From positions 1-64,000 of the forward strand of contig NZ_QKYU01000006.1 of the NCBI RefSeq assembly GCF_003253705.1: 64,000 bases of DNA, written 5' to 3'. Made by a program: the position numbers and the translations under genes. This stretch comes from Humitalea rosea. Lineage in GTDB: Bacteria > Pseudomonadota > Alphaproteobacteria > Acetobacterales > Acetobacteraceae. Shown one piece after another: positions 44,231-53,783 of this stretch; positions within the stretch are counted from its first letter, which is position 1; every line of letters begins with the position of its first letter. Under the pieces are notes generated by a model, which saw only the letters and a list, made by a program, of their open reading frames with translations, was not told the DNA's origin and did no database searches.

Positions 44231-44317
44231 CCTAGACCTCCATCCTGAGGCCGTCGTGCTGGCAATCTTCCCGGGGCGGAGTTTACCGTGGGGTTTTTGT
44301 GCGGTGCAACATTATTG

Positions 44318-44873
44318 TCAGAACCCGGAGCCAGGGGTGTCCAGGTAGGTTTGTTCCGCAACGGTATTGCTGCGTCCGAGCACCGCATTGCGATGGGGAA
44401 AGCGGCCAAACCGGCGGATAACCGCGCGATGCCGCCAGGCATAGTCGATGGCGCCGCCCGGGGCGGCATGGCGCGGCGTGTCGCGCAGGCCCTCGAACAG
44501 CGTGACCGAGAGGTCCTGGTCCGCCATCAACTCGGCGTGTTCGAAGGGCAGGTACAGGAAGGCGCGTTCGATCGGCGTCAGCGCGAGATCGAAGCGCCGG
44601 ACCAGCACCGCCTGTCGCGCCACGGCGCGTGCCTCGGCGTCGGAGGCGAAGGCGGCGGGGCTGCCGCGATGCAGGTTGCGCGGCAATTGGTCGAGCGCCA
44701 GGCACAGCGCCAGCGCGCCCTTCGGCGTCTCCGCCCAATCGGCCGGCGGGGCGCAGCGCGCCGAATTTTTCCCGCAGCGCCGCATCGAAGGCATCGTCTC
44801 GGCGGAACCAGATCTGGCGCCAGCCATCGGGGCCATCGGCGAACCAGACATCGAGCAGGGCATCAGGCGTCAT
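44318..44873 (-). pseudogene. DUF924 family gene with a frameshift
   Basis: From the ATG at 44873 one frame gives MTPDALLDVWFADGPDGWRQ and DDAFDAALREKFGALR, the typical start of DUF924 proteins. The family sequence then resumes in another frame with ADWAETPKGALALCLALDQL, then LPRNLHRGSPAAFASDAEAR, and runs to 44318. The switch falls near 44735-44765, where a few residues normally found between FGAL and the Trp are missing, so this looks like a small deletion; a base error is also possible. The start overlaps the stop of the upstream FAD/Fe-S dehydrogenase (ATGA). DUF924 function is unknown; a restored protein would have about 185 residues. Confidence 0.75.
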
Positions 44874-47809
44874 CGCAGCGCCGCATCCATCACGCGTATC
44901 GAATGCAGCGCCGGTCGCCCCGCGAGATCGGCGATCTGGTGCCGGCAGGAGGTGCCATCGGCGATGATGATGTCCTCGGCCGCCGCGGCACGCACCGCCG
45001 GGACCAGCGACAGCCCGGCCATGGCGCGGGAGGCCTCCTGCTTCTCCGCCGCATAGCCGAAGGCCCCGGCCATGCCGCAGCAGGAGGAGGTGATGGGTTT
45101 TGCCCGCAGCCCCGGGATCACCTGCAAGGCCGCCAGCGCCGCGGGGAAGGCGCCAAAGGCTTTTTGGTGGCAGTGGCCATGCACATGCGCGGTGACCGGC
45201 GTGTCGCGATAGGCGATGTCGGGCCGCTTCGCCGCGATCCACTCGGACAGCAGGAAGGCGCGCGCCGCCAGCGCCGCTGTCTCCGGCCCCGGCAGCAGCG
45301 AGGCGAACTCATCGCGCAGGGTCAGCAGGCAGGACGGTTCCAGCCCGAGCACCGGAAGATCAGGATGCAGCGCCAAGGCGTCCAGCATGCGCCGCGCCTC
45401 GGCCCGCGCCTGCTCCACCATGCCGGCCGCGAGGTAGGTGCGTCCGCAGCACAGCGGCCGCGCACCCTTCGTGCTCTGCGCGATGATCGCGCGATATCCC
45501 GCAGCGCGCAGCACGCGCCGCGCGGCGCGCAAATTCTCGGGTTCGTAGTAGCGGTTGAAGGTATCGGCGAGCAGCAGCACGTCGCCCTTCGCCCCCGGGG
45601 CATCGCCCGAGGCTTCGGCGTCACGGAAGGCATTGCCGACGAAGCGGGGCAGGGGGCGCGCGGTGGCGATGCCGAGCACGCGTTCCGCCAGCCAGCGCCC
45701 GCCCGGAAACCACTCGCGGATATTGGCCAACACCGGCGCCACCGCCGCAAAGCGCGCCCAGCGCGGCAGGCTCGCCACCACCCGGTCGCGCAGCGGCACC
45801 CCATGAGTTTTCGCACGCGCGGCCAGGACCTCGATCTTCATCTTGGCCATGTCCACGCCGGTCGGGCATTCCCGCTTGCAGCCTTTGCAGGACACGCAAA
45901 GCGACATCGCCTCGGCCACCGCATCGGAGGCCAGCGCCTCCGGCCCCAACTGCCCGGTCAGCGCGAGGCGCAGCGTATTGGCGCGGCCGCGGGTCAGATG
46001 CGCCTCGTCGCGCGTGGCGCGGTAGGAGGGGCACATCGTCCCGGCATCGAATTTCCGGCAGGTGCCGTTGTTGTTGCACATCTCGACCGCGCCCAGCAGC
46101 CCGCCGAGCGGGCCGGGGTAGGCCGACCAATCCAGCACCGGCTTCACGGCCTCATCGGCGGCGTAACCGGGGCCGTAGCGGAACAGGCTGCGGTCATCCA
46201 TGCGCGGAGCCTTGGTGATCTTGCCCGGGTTCAGCAGCCCGGTGGGATCGAAGGCGTCCTTGACCTGCTCGAAGGCCCGCACGATCCGCGGCCCGAACAT
46301 GCTCTCGTGGAACTCGGAGCGGACGATGCCATCGCCATGCTCGCCGCTATGGCTGCCCTTGTATTCGCGCACCAGCGCGAAGCACTCCTCGGCGATGGCG
46401 CGCATGGTGCGGATATCGGCGCCGTCCTTCATGTTCAGCACCGGCCGCACATGCAGGCAGCCGACCGAGGCATGCGCGTACCAGGTGCCCTTGGTGCCGT
46501 GTTTCTCGAACACATCGTTCAAACGCTCGGTGTAGTCGGCAAGATCGTCGAGCCCGACCGCGCAATCCTCGATGAAGGAGACCGGTTTTCCGTCGCCCTT
46601 CATGCTCATCATGATGTTCAGCCCGGCCTCGCGCACCTCGGCGATGGCGGCCTGGAACGGCGCATCCACCGCGCGCACCACGGCGCCGGGCAGGCCGAGG
46701 TCGGCCATCATCTCATCCAGCAGCACCAGTTTCTGCAGCAGCGGCCCATCCTCGTGGCCATGGAATTCGACGATCAAAATGCTGTCCGGTTCGCCCAACA
46801 CCATGCGGTCGATGGTCGCGCGATAGATCGGGATGGAACGGCCGAGGTCGATCATCGTCCGATCGACCAGCTCCACCGCTTCCGGGTCCAGCGTCACCAG
46901 ATGCCGCGCCGCATCCATCGCGCGCCGGAACGTGGGGAACTGGCAGATGCCCAGGACCTTGCGCGGCTTGATCGGCCAGAGCTTCAGCTCCAGCGCCGCC
47001 GAAAACGCCAGCGTGCCCTCTGAGCCCACCAGCAGCCGCGCGAGGTTGCCCCGCCCCGCCGCGCGCCCCTGCGGCGTCAGCGCATCCAGGTTGTAGCCGC
47101 CCACCCGGCGAAGCTGGTCCGGGAAGCGGGCAGCGATCTCCGCCGCCTCGGCCGCGCCCAGCGCATGCAGCCGGGCGACCAGATCATTTTTGGGCCCCGC
47201 CTCGGAAAATCGCGCCATGCTGCCATCGGCCAGGATGGCGTCGATCGCGCGCACGTTGTCGGCCATCAGCCCGTAGCGGATGGACTTGCTGCCGCAGGAA
47301 TTGTTCGCGGCCATGCCACCGATGGTGCAGCGCTGCCAGGTCGAGGGATCGACCGGGAAGAATTGCCCCGTGGGCTTCAGCGCCTCGTTCAGCGCGCCGA
47401 GGGTGATGCCGGGCTGCACCGTGACGCTCTGGCCCTCCACGGCCAGGACGTTGCGCAGATATTTGGTGCAATCCAGCACCAGTGCGGCATTCACCGTCTG
47501 CCCGCATTGGCTGGTGCCGCCGCCGCGCGGCAGTACCGGCACGCCTTCCTCGCGTGCGATCTGCATCGCCGCGGTCACATCGGCCATGCTGCGCGGCACC
47601 ACCACGCCCACCGGCGCCATCTGGTAGATGCTGGCATCGGTGCTGTAGCGGCCGCGGTCGCCGGCGCCGAACAGCACCTCGGCATCCGTCTCCCGCTTCA
47701 GGCGGGCGGCGAGGCGTGGGTCGCCGGCGGCGATGCGGGACTGGGAGATGGCATTCATGACGGGCAGGCTAGCCGCCTCGCGCGATCCTGTCGCATCAGT
47801 CATGCTCAT
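44870..47809 (-). CDS. FAD-linked, Fe-S 2-hydroxyacid dehydrogenase (YdiJ/GlcD-F-like fusion)
   Basis: Fusion of a GlcD-like flavoprotein and a GlcF-like iron-sulfur protein, 979 residues, of the YdiJ type that oxidises D-2-hydroxyacids such as D-lactate, glycolate or 2-hydroxyglutarate. The FAD-binding part has VVVPRSMADVTAAMQIAREE, PRGGGTSQCGQT and TIGGMAANNSCGSKSIRYG. The C-terminal part has Cys clusters (CNNNGTCRKF, MCPSYRATRDE, CVSCKGCKRECPTGVDM) and CCG motifs (HGHCHQKAFG, SSCCGMAGAFGY). Three ATGs are possible (47809, 47803, 47758), none with a strong ribosome site; the first is given. It is divergent from the serine-glyoxylate aminotransferase and coupled to the broken DUF924 gene. 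Substrate unproven. Confidence 0.92.
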   Translation of the reverse strand: MSMTDATGSREAASLPVMNAISQSRIAAGDPRLAARLKRETDAEVLFGAGDRGRYSTDASIYQMAPVGVVVPRSMADVTAAMQIAREEGVPVLPRGGGTSQCGQTVNAALVLDCTKYLRNVLAVEGQSVTVQPGITLGALNEALKPTGQFFPVDPSTWQRCTIGGMAANNSCGSKSIRYGLMADNVRAIDAILADGSMARFSEAGPKNDLVARLHALGAAEAAEIAARFPDQLRRVGGYNLDALTPQGRAAGRGNLARLLVGSEGTLAFSAALELKLWPIKPRKVLGICQFPTFRRAMDAARHLVTLDPEAVELVDRTMIDLGRSIPIYRATIDRMVLGEPDSILIVEFHGHEDGPLLQKLVLLDEMMADLGLPGAVVRAVDAPFQAAIAEVREAGLNIMMSMKGDGKPVSFIEDCAVGLDDLADYTERLNDVFEKHGTKGTWYAHASVGCLHVRPVLNMKDGADIRTMRAIAEECFALVREYKGSHSGEHGDGIVRSEFHESMFGPRIVRAFEQVKDAFDPTGLLNPGKITKAPRMDDRSLFRYGPGYAADEAVKPVLDWSAYPGPLGGLLGAVEMCNNNGTCRKFDAGTMCPSYRATRDEAHLTRGRANTLRLALTGQLGPEALASDAVAEAMSLCVSCKGCKRECPTGVDMAKMKIEVLAARAKTHGVPLRDRVVASLPRWARFAAVAPVLANIREWFPGGRWLAERVLGIATARPLPRFVGNAFRDAEASGDAPGAKGDVLLLADTFNRYYEPENLRAARRVLRAAGYRAIIAQSTKGARPLCCGRTYLAAGMVEQARAEARRMLDALALHPDLPVLGLEPSCLLTLRDEFASLLPGPETAALAARAFLLSEWIAAKRPDIAYRDTPVTAHVHGHCHQKAFGAFPAALAALQVIPGLRAKPITSSCCGMAGAFGYAAEKQEASRAMAGLSLVPAVRAAAAEDIIIADGTSCRHQIADLAGRPALHSIRVMDAALR

Positions 47810-47887
47810 GGGTTCAAGCGGGCGAACTCATTGGCCGCACGGCGGCGGTGGCCCTAGAAACCGCCCCGATACCCCCGGAGACGACCC

Positions 47888-49072
47888 ATGGCCTATTTCC
47901 AGTCCCAGCCCCGCGCCGGCCGTCATTTCCTGCAGATCCCGGGGCCGACCAATGTGCCGGACCGCGTGCTGCGCGCGCTGGACAACCCGACCATGGACCA
48001 TCGCGGCCCGGATTTCGGCATCTTGGGGTCGCGCATCCTGGCCAAGCTCCAGCCCGTCTTCGGCACCACCCAGCCCGTCATCATCTTCCCCGCCAGCGGC
48101 ACCGGCGCCTGGGAAGCCGCTTTGGTCAACACCCTTTCCCCCGGCGACCGGGTGCTGATGTGCGAGACCGGCTGGTTCGCCCACCTCTGGGAGGAGATGG
48201 CCGGCCGCCTCGGCATCCTCTCCGAGCTGATCGCCACCGACTGGCGCCGGGGTGCCGATGTGGCGGCGATCGAGGCGCGGCTGCGCGCCGACACCGGCCA
48301 TACCCTCAAGGCCGTCTGCGTCGTCCACAACGAGACCAGCACCGGCGCCACCAGCCGTGTCGATGAGGTCCGCCGCGCCATCGACGCCGCCGGGCACCCG
48401 GCGCTCCTGCTGGTGGACACGATCTCCTCGCTCGGCTCCATCGCCGTCCAGCACGATGCCTGGGGCGTGGATGTCACCGTCTCGGGTAGCCAGAAGGGCT
48501 TGATGCTGCCCCCCGGCCTCTCCTTCAACGCGGTGAGCAAGAAGGCGCTCGCGGCGGCCGAGACGGCCGGATGCGCGCGTTCCTTCTGGGACTGGCGGCC
48601 GATGCTGGCGGCCAATGCCACGGGCTACTTCCCCTATACCCCCGCGACCAACATGCTCTACGCGCTGGATACCGCGCTCGACATGCTGAACGAGGAAGGG
48701 CTGGACAATGTCTTCGCCCGCCACGACCGCCACGCCGAGGCGACCCGTCGTGCCGTCCGCGCCTGGGGGCTGGAGGTGCAATGCGAGGACCCGCGGCATT
48801 ATTCCTCGGCGCTGACCGCCGTGCGCGTGCCGGAGGGGACGAGTGCGGACGGGCTGCGGTCCACGATCCTCCAGAAATTCAACATGAGCCTGGGCAATGG
48901 CCTCGGGCAGTTGAAGGACCGGGTGTTCCGCATCGGCCATCTCGGCGATTTCAGCGATCTCGCCCTGATGGGCACGCTCTCGGGCGTGGAGATGGGGCTG
49001 CGTGCTGCCGGCGTCCCGCACAAGGACGAGGGCGTGCGCGCGGCGATGGACTATCTGGCGGGCAACGCCTGA
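47888..49072 (+). CDS. Serine-glyoxylate aminotransferase (class V)
   Basis: Pyridoxal-phosphate enzyme of 394 residues that transaminates glyoxylate to glycine with serine (or alanine) as donor. The N-terminal LQIPGPTNVPDRVLRALDNP and MDHRGPDFG are typical. The PLP Lys lies in VTVSGSQKGLMLPPGL. NTLSPGDRVLMCETGWFAHL and LLVDTISSLGSIAVQHDAWG are also family motifs, and MSLGNGLGQLKDRVFRIGH closes the substrate site. It resembles SgaA of serine-cycle organisms, though photorespiratory-type glyoxylate disposal is equally possible. It is divergent from the FAD/Fe-S 2-hydroxyacid dehydrogenase, which could supply glyoxylate. Cytosolic; its stop is one base from that of the convergent methyltransferase gene. 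Confidence 0.94.
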   Translation: MAYFQSQPRAGRHFLQIPGPTNVPDRVLRALDNPTMDHRGPDFGILGSRILAKLQPVFGTTQPVIIFPASGTGAWEAALVNTLSPGDRVLMCETGWFAHLWEEMAGRLGILSELIATDWRRGADVAAIEARLRADTGHTLKAVCVVHNETSTGATSRVDEVRRAIDAAGHPALLLVDTISSLGSIAVQHDAWGVDVTVSGSQKGLMLPPGLSFNAVSKKALAAAETAGCARSFWDWRPMLAANATGYFPYTPATNMLYALDTALDMLNEEGLDNVFARHDRHAEATRRAVRAWGLEVQCEDPRHYSSALTAVRVPEGTSADGLRSTILQKFNMSLGNGLGQLKDRVFRIGHLGDFSDLALMGTLSGVEMGLRAAGVPHKDEGVRAAMDYLAGNA

Positions 49073-49073
49073 G

Positions 49074-50297
49074 TCACGAAATCCAGGGCGTGCCCTCGGG
49101 CGTGAGCAGGAACCAGCAGACCATCTCCGACACCAGGTCGAAGCTATAGGCGGCGCCGGGCGGCAGGTTGGGCAGGACGACGCTGACCTCCGTCCACCCG
49201 CCGGGCTGCCAGATCCCATGTGGCAAATGCACCCGCCGCACGTTGCGGTCGAGGCTGCCATCCGGATCGCGCCGCAGCACGCCGACATTGACCGACCCCG
49301 CCTTGCCGCCCGAGGGCAGCCAGCGATAGGGGCCGGAATTCTCCACCCGGAGCCGCACGGTGAAGCCGGCGCGGGTCTTCTCCACATTGAGCACCCGCAG
49401 CTTCCCCGGCCCGGTTTCCGGCGCCTGGGGGTGGGGGATGTGGCTGCTGTCCTCGGCCCCGCCACCGCGATGCAAGGAGAACAGCCGCAGGCTGCGGATG
49501 GTGGGATCGACCGCGCGGAACACCGTCTCAACCATGGCGGGTCCGGGGGTCTCGCCGCGCCGGGCACGGTCCACCTCACGCAGGAACTCCGGGACCGGCA
49601 GGGTGGGCACGACCGAACTCGGCATCGCCACGGTGCCGTCCACGAAGCCGACCTCCTTGGCCAAGGTGAAGATCTCGCCGAGATCCACGTCGTTCTCGAT
49701 CACGCCGAAGTTCCGCATCTCGGCCTGCGAGCCCTCGCTGCGGGAATGGGTCTCATCCGGCTCGACGAAGACGGCGATGCCGGCGGGGCGCAGCACCCGG
49801 GCCATCTCGGCCAGCACGGGGCGATAGGCGGGGACGTGGTGCAGCGCATCGAAACAGAGGATGCGATCGACCGAGGCATCGGGCAGCGGCAGCCGCGCGC
49901 CCTCGATCAAATGGTAGGAGATGCGCGGCACCAGATCCGGTTCACGTTCGCGTGTGAAGGCATCGGCGAGATCCAGCGCCGACTGCGCGATATCGCAGGA
50001 GGCCGCGTTCATCCCGAGCCGGGCGACGACGCGCGACAGCCAGCCGCCGCCGCTGCCGAAATCCAGCACCTTGGCATTGGGAAAGGGCTGCATCAGTTGC
50101 AGCACCGCATGGAGGCGGAACAGGAAGCCAGGCGCCAGCTCGATCGCCATGAAGGGCTTGAACAGATCCTTGCTGTCGAGCGGGCGGCCCTGGAAATACC
50201 CGTCGGCGCGGCGGGCGTGCTCGGCCTCGTCAAAGTGCCGGATCAGCTTCTTGACGTCGATCAGGCCGGTTGCGTCGGACAAATATTCGGGCAGCAT
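49074..50297 (-). CDS. Class I SAM-dependent methyltransferase with extra C-terminal beta domain
   Basis: Protein of 407 residues. The SAM-binding motif I is VLDFGSGGGWLSRVVARLG, followed by ILCFDALHHVPAYRPVLAEM and MARVLRPAGIAVFVEPDE, typical of Methyltransf_11. After about residue 260 a second, beta-rich region follows (GKLRVLNVEKTRAGFTVRLR, VENSGPYRWLPSGG, GWTEVSVVLPNLPPG), like the carbohydrate-associated C-terminal domains found on some cell-surface glycan methyltransferases. The ATG at 50297 has GGAGAGG upstream; in-frame ATGs at 50342 and 50378 add a weak N-terminus. No sugar genes are nearby. The substrate is unknown; a glycan or small-molecule target is inference. Confidence 0.82.
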   Translation of the reverse strand: MLPEYLSDATGLIDVKKLIRHFDEAEHARRADGYFQGRPLDSKDLFKPFMAIELAPGFLFRLHAVLQLMQPFPNAKVLDFGSGGGWLSRVVARLGMNAASCDIAQSALDLADAFTREREPDLVPRISYHLIEGARLPLPDASVDRILCFDALHHVPAYRPVLAEMARVLRPAGIAVFVEPDETHSRSEGSQAEMRNFGVIENDVDLGEIFTLAKEVGFVDGTVAMPSSVVPTLPVPEFLREVDRARRGETPGPAMVETVFRAVDPTIRSLRLFSLHRGGGAEDSSHIPHPQAPETGPGKLRVLNVEKTRAGFTVRLRVENSGPYRWLPSGGKAGSVNVGVLRRDPDGSLDRNVRRVHLPHGIWQPGGWTEVSVVLPNLPPGAAYSFDLVSEMVCWFLLTPEGTPWIS

Positions 50298-50540
50298 CCA
50301 CCTCTCCGATCCCGGTCCGGCCGGGCGCGCCGCCCCATCCATCGCAGGAAGGGCGGTTACTCTATCTTTGGGTATCATACCCGGCGACGGCGGTGCAGAG
50401 CCAGTCTTGCGTGTGCCGAATGAATACGGATCGCTATTTCACTTTCAGTAAATATGGTATCGCAGGATATGGGACCGTCTGCGTTGCGGACGCCGCCGAT
50501 TGGTGCCACCTGCACCAAATTCTGCCGCAGGAGCAGCCCC

Positions 50541-51239
50541 ATGCCGATCGACGTCTGGACCTGGCCGACCCCCAACGGACATAAGGTTCACATCACCCTG
50601 GAGGAGCTGGGGCTCCCCTATACCGTGGTGCCGGTGAACATCGGTGCGGGGGAACAATTCCGCCCGGATTTCCTGGCGCTGACCCCGAACCACCGCATTC
50701 CCGCCATCCATGATCCGGACGGGCCGGGCGGCAAGCCGCTGGCCCTGTTCGAATCCGGCGCCATCCTGATCTATCTGGCCGAGAAGGCCGGCCGGCTGAT
50801 CCCCGCCGATCCCGCCGCGCGGTGGGTCTGCCTGCAATGGCTGATGTTCCAGATGGGCGGGGTGGGGCCGATGTTCGGCCAGTACAACCACTTCGCGGCC
50901 TATGCGCCGGAGAAGCTGCCCTACGCCATCGAGCGCTACCGCAACGAGGTCCAGCGTCTGCATCGCGTGTTGGAAAAGCGTCTGTCGGAGGTTCCCTATT
51001 TGGCGGGTGAGGAATACTCCATCGCCGATATCGCGACCTTCCCCTGGATTCGGAACCCGGACCGGCGTGGGGTCGATCTGGCCGATTTCCCGGCCGTGAA
51101 GGCCTGGCACGATACGATCGCCGCCCGGCCCGCGGTGCAGCGTGGGGTGGAGGTGCTGGCCGCGAACCAGCGCCGCGGCACCATCAGCCCGTCCGAACGG
51201 GAAAACCTCTTCGGCCAGACCCAGTTCGCGGCCCGCTGA
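50541..51239 (+). CDS. Glutathione S-transferase (YfcG/YghU-like)
   Basis: Thioredoxin-fold glutathione transferase of 232 residues, of the nu class that acts as a disulfide-bond reductase. The N-terminal WTWPTPNGHKVHITLEELGL has the TPNG(H)K loop typical of this class in place of a Tyr/Ser active site. The cis-Pro element is NHRIPAIHDPD, and the glutathione-binding motif ALFESGAILIYLAEK is intact. The C-terminal helical domain (YNHFAAYAPEKLPYAIERY, SIADIATFPWI) is complete. GGAG lies 7 bases before the ATG at 50541. Bases 50298-50540 upstream are AT-richer and hold the divergent promoters but no other gene. Cytosolic. Confidence 0.92.
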   Translation: MPIDVWTWPTPNGHKVHITLEELGLPYTVVPVNIGAGEQFRPDFLALTPNHRIPAIHDPDGPGGKPLALFESGAILIYLAEKAGRLIPADPAARWVCLQWLMFQMGGVGPMFGQYNHFAAYAPEKLPYAIERYRNEVQRLHRVLEKRLSEVPYLAGEEYSIADIATFPWIRNPDRRGVDLADFPAVKAWHDTIAARPAVQRGVEVLAANQRRGTISPSERENLFGQTQFAAR

Positions 51240-51280
51240 GACGCATGTCGCGACCCTCGGTCCCAGGCCCGCGGGGCTGC

Positions 51281-51880
51281 TCAGCCCGTGGGGCGATACC
51301 GCCAGACGCTCGCGGGGGGAAAGTTCAGCGGCGTCCAGGCCTCGCGCTTGGCGAGCAGGGACAGGCTGTCCTTGGGCAGCGGCGACGTCACACAGTAGGA
51401 ATAGAGCAGGAAGCCACGCCCCGGGGCCACCGACTCGACCGCCTGGACGAAGCGGCGCTGCTGCTCCAGCGGCAGCAGCACCAGCGGGATGCCGCAGATC
51501 GCGGTACCGATGCGGCCATGCACCTCGGGCGGGAGCACATTCTCAAGGTCGAACGCATCGCCGCAGAGCACGGTGACGCCCGGAAGGGCCGCTCTGAGGT
51601 GTTCGGCCATCTCCGGGACGATCTCGACGACGATCAGCCGCTCCGGCGGCACCCCGGCCGCCAGCAGCGCGCGCGAGACGACGCCGGTGCCGGCGCCAAG
51701 TTCCACCACCATCTGGTCAGGGCCATGCACCGTATGCCGCGCGATGCGCCGGCAGAGGGCAGGGCTGGACGGGATGATGGACCCCATCTGCAGCGGGTTT
51801 TTCAGCCAGCGACGGAAAAACAACGTCGCGTTGGTGACGTTGCTCGCCGAAGGCGCCGGCCCCATGGTGATCCCGCTCAT
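51281..51880 (-). CDS. SAM-dependent methyltransferase, phospholipid N-methyltransferase-like
   Basis: Protein of 199 residues resembling PmtA-type phosphatidylethanolamine N-methyltransferases. An N-terminal amphipathic helix region (FFRRWLKNPLQMGSIIPSS) is typical of PmtA membrane binding. The SAM motif I is VVELGAGTGVVSRALL, followed by LIVVEIVPEMAEHL and CGIPLVLLPLEQQRRFVQAV. ACGGAG lies 7 bases before the ATG at 51880; two more ATGs upstream (51886, 51913) lack support. The product is likely phosphatidylcholine-type lipid or a related methylated lipid, but rRNA-dimethylase-like relatives exist. Peripheral to the inner membrane (inference). Confidence 0.8.
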   Translation of the reverse strand: MSGITMGPAPSASNVTNATLFFRRWLKNPLQMGSIIPSSPALCRRIARHTVHGPDQMVVELGAGTGVVSRALLAAGVPPERLIVVEIVPEMAEHLRAALPGVTVLCGDAFDLENVLPPEVHGRIGTAICGIPLVLLPLEQQRRFVQAVESVAPGRGFLLYSYCVTSPLPKDSLSLLAKREAWTPLNFPPASVWRYRPTG

Positions 51881-52023
51881 ACGCATCTCCGTGACAGAAC
51901 GATGACATATCAAGAACTTAACTCAGGACCGTCCTTACGCCATCCGCGCCGTGACGCAAGGGCTGCCCCCTTGGGCTACCGTTCCGGTTCCGATATACGG
52001 ACCCCTTTCCGGGAGACGGCTGC

Positions 52024-53397
<1,374 letters not shown>

Positions 53398-53414
53398 GGC
53401 CGGCCAGCAAACAT

Positions 53415-53444
53415 AAAAAAGGCGAGGAGCCTGCGCTCCCCGCC
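53415..53444 (-). terminator. Rho-independent terminator of rpmG (shared with pleD)
   Basis: A hairpin with ten-base arms (53421-53430 and 53435-53444, one mismatch) and a CTGC loop. On the minus strand it is followed by six T residues (53420-53415), giving a classic terminator for rpmG. It also lies 23 bases after the pleD stop and can end that transcript. Confidence 0.85.
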
Positions 53445-53472
53445 CCGGATGGGCCTGCCTTGGCGGCTCAGA

Positions 53473-53640
53473 TCACTTGATCTTGGCTTCCTTGAACTCG
53501 ACGTGCTTGCGCGCGACGGGATCGTACTTCCGCATCGCCATCTTGCCGGTCATGTTCCGGGTGTTCTTCTTGGTCGTGTAGAAATAGCCGGTATCGGCGG
53601 TGCTCACCAGCTTGATCAGGATCGTGTTCGACTTGGCCAT
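53473..53640 (-). CDS. rpmG: 50S ribosomal protein L33
   Basis: Ribosomal protein L33 of 55 residues, exact family length. [40 protein letters not shown] and [15 protein letters not shown] match the Cys-free L33 type that does not bind zinc. The ATG at 53640 is the family start; an in-frame ATG at 53670 adds a spurious leader. It is followed by a strong terminator. Confidence 0.97.
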   Translation of the reverse strand: MAKSNTILIKLVSTADTGYFYTTKKNTRNMTGKMAMRKYDPVARKHVEFKEAKIK

Positions 53641-53695
53641 GGTTCGGCTTCCGGTTCGTGGTCGCGGCACGCCGAGCGCGCCAGAAATAACATCG

Positions 53696-53714
53696 GGCCG
53701 CGGATGTCGCGGCC
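53696..53714. other. GC-rich hairpin upstream of rpmG
   Basis: Seven-base perfect arms (GGCCGCG, 53696-53702, and CGCGGCC, 53708-53714) with a five-base loop lie between the S41 peptidase stop (53784) and the rpmG start. It has no T-run. It may end the long upstream transcript or simply reflect GC-rich sequence. Confidence 0.3.
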
Positions 53715-53783
53715 GTCCTCAGGCGCGCAACCTAGCGTCGCCGGCGCCAGGGTCAACCTCCAAAATGCTGGTAGGCATGGGTG

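Noticed and set aside
53641-53783. Possible tRNA or small RNA gene between rpmG and the S41 protease
   Set aside because: Only a 7-base GC-rich hairpin is present; no cloverleaf, anticodon arm or T-loop consensus could be found.
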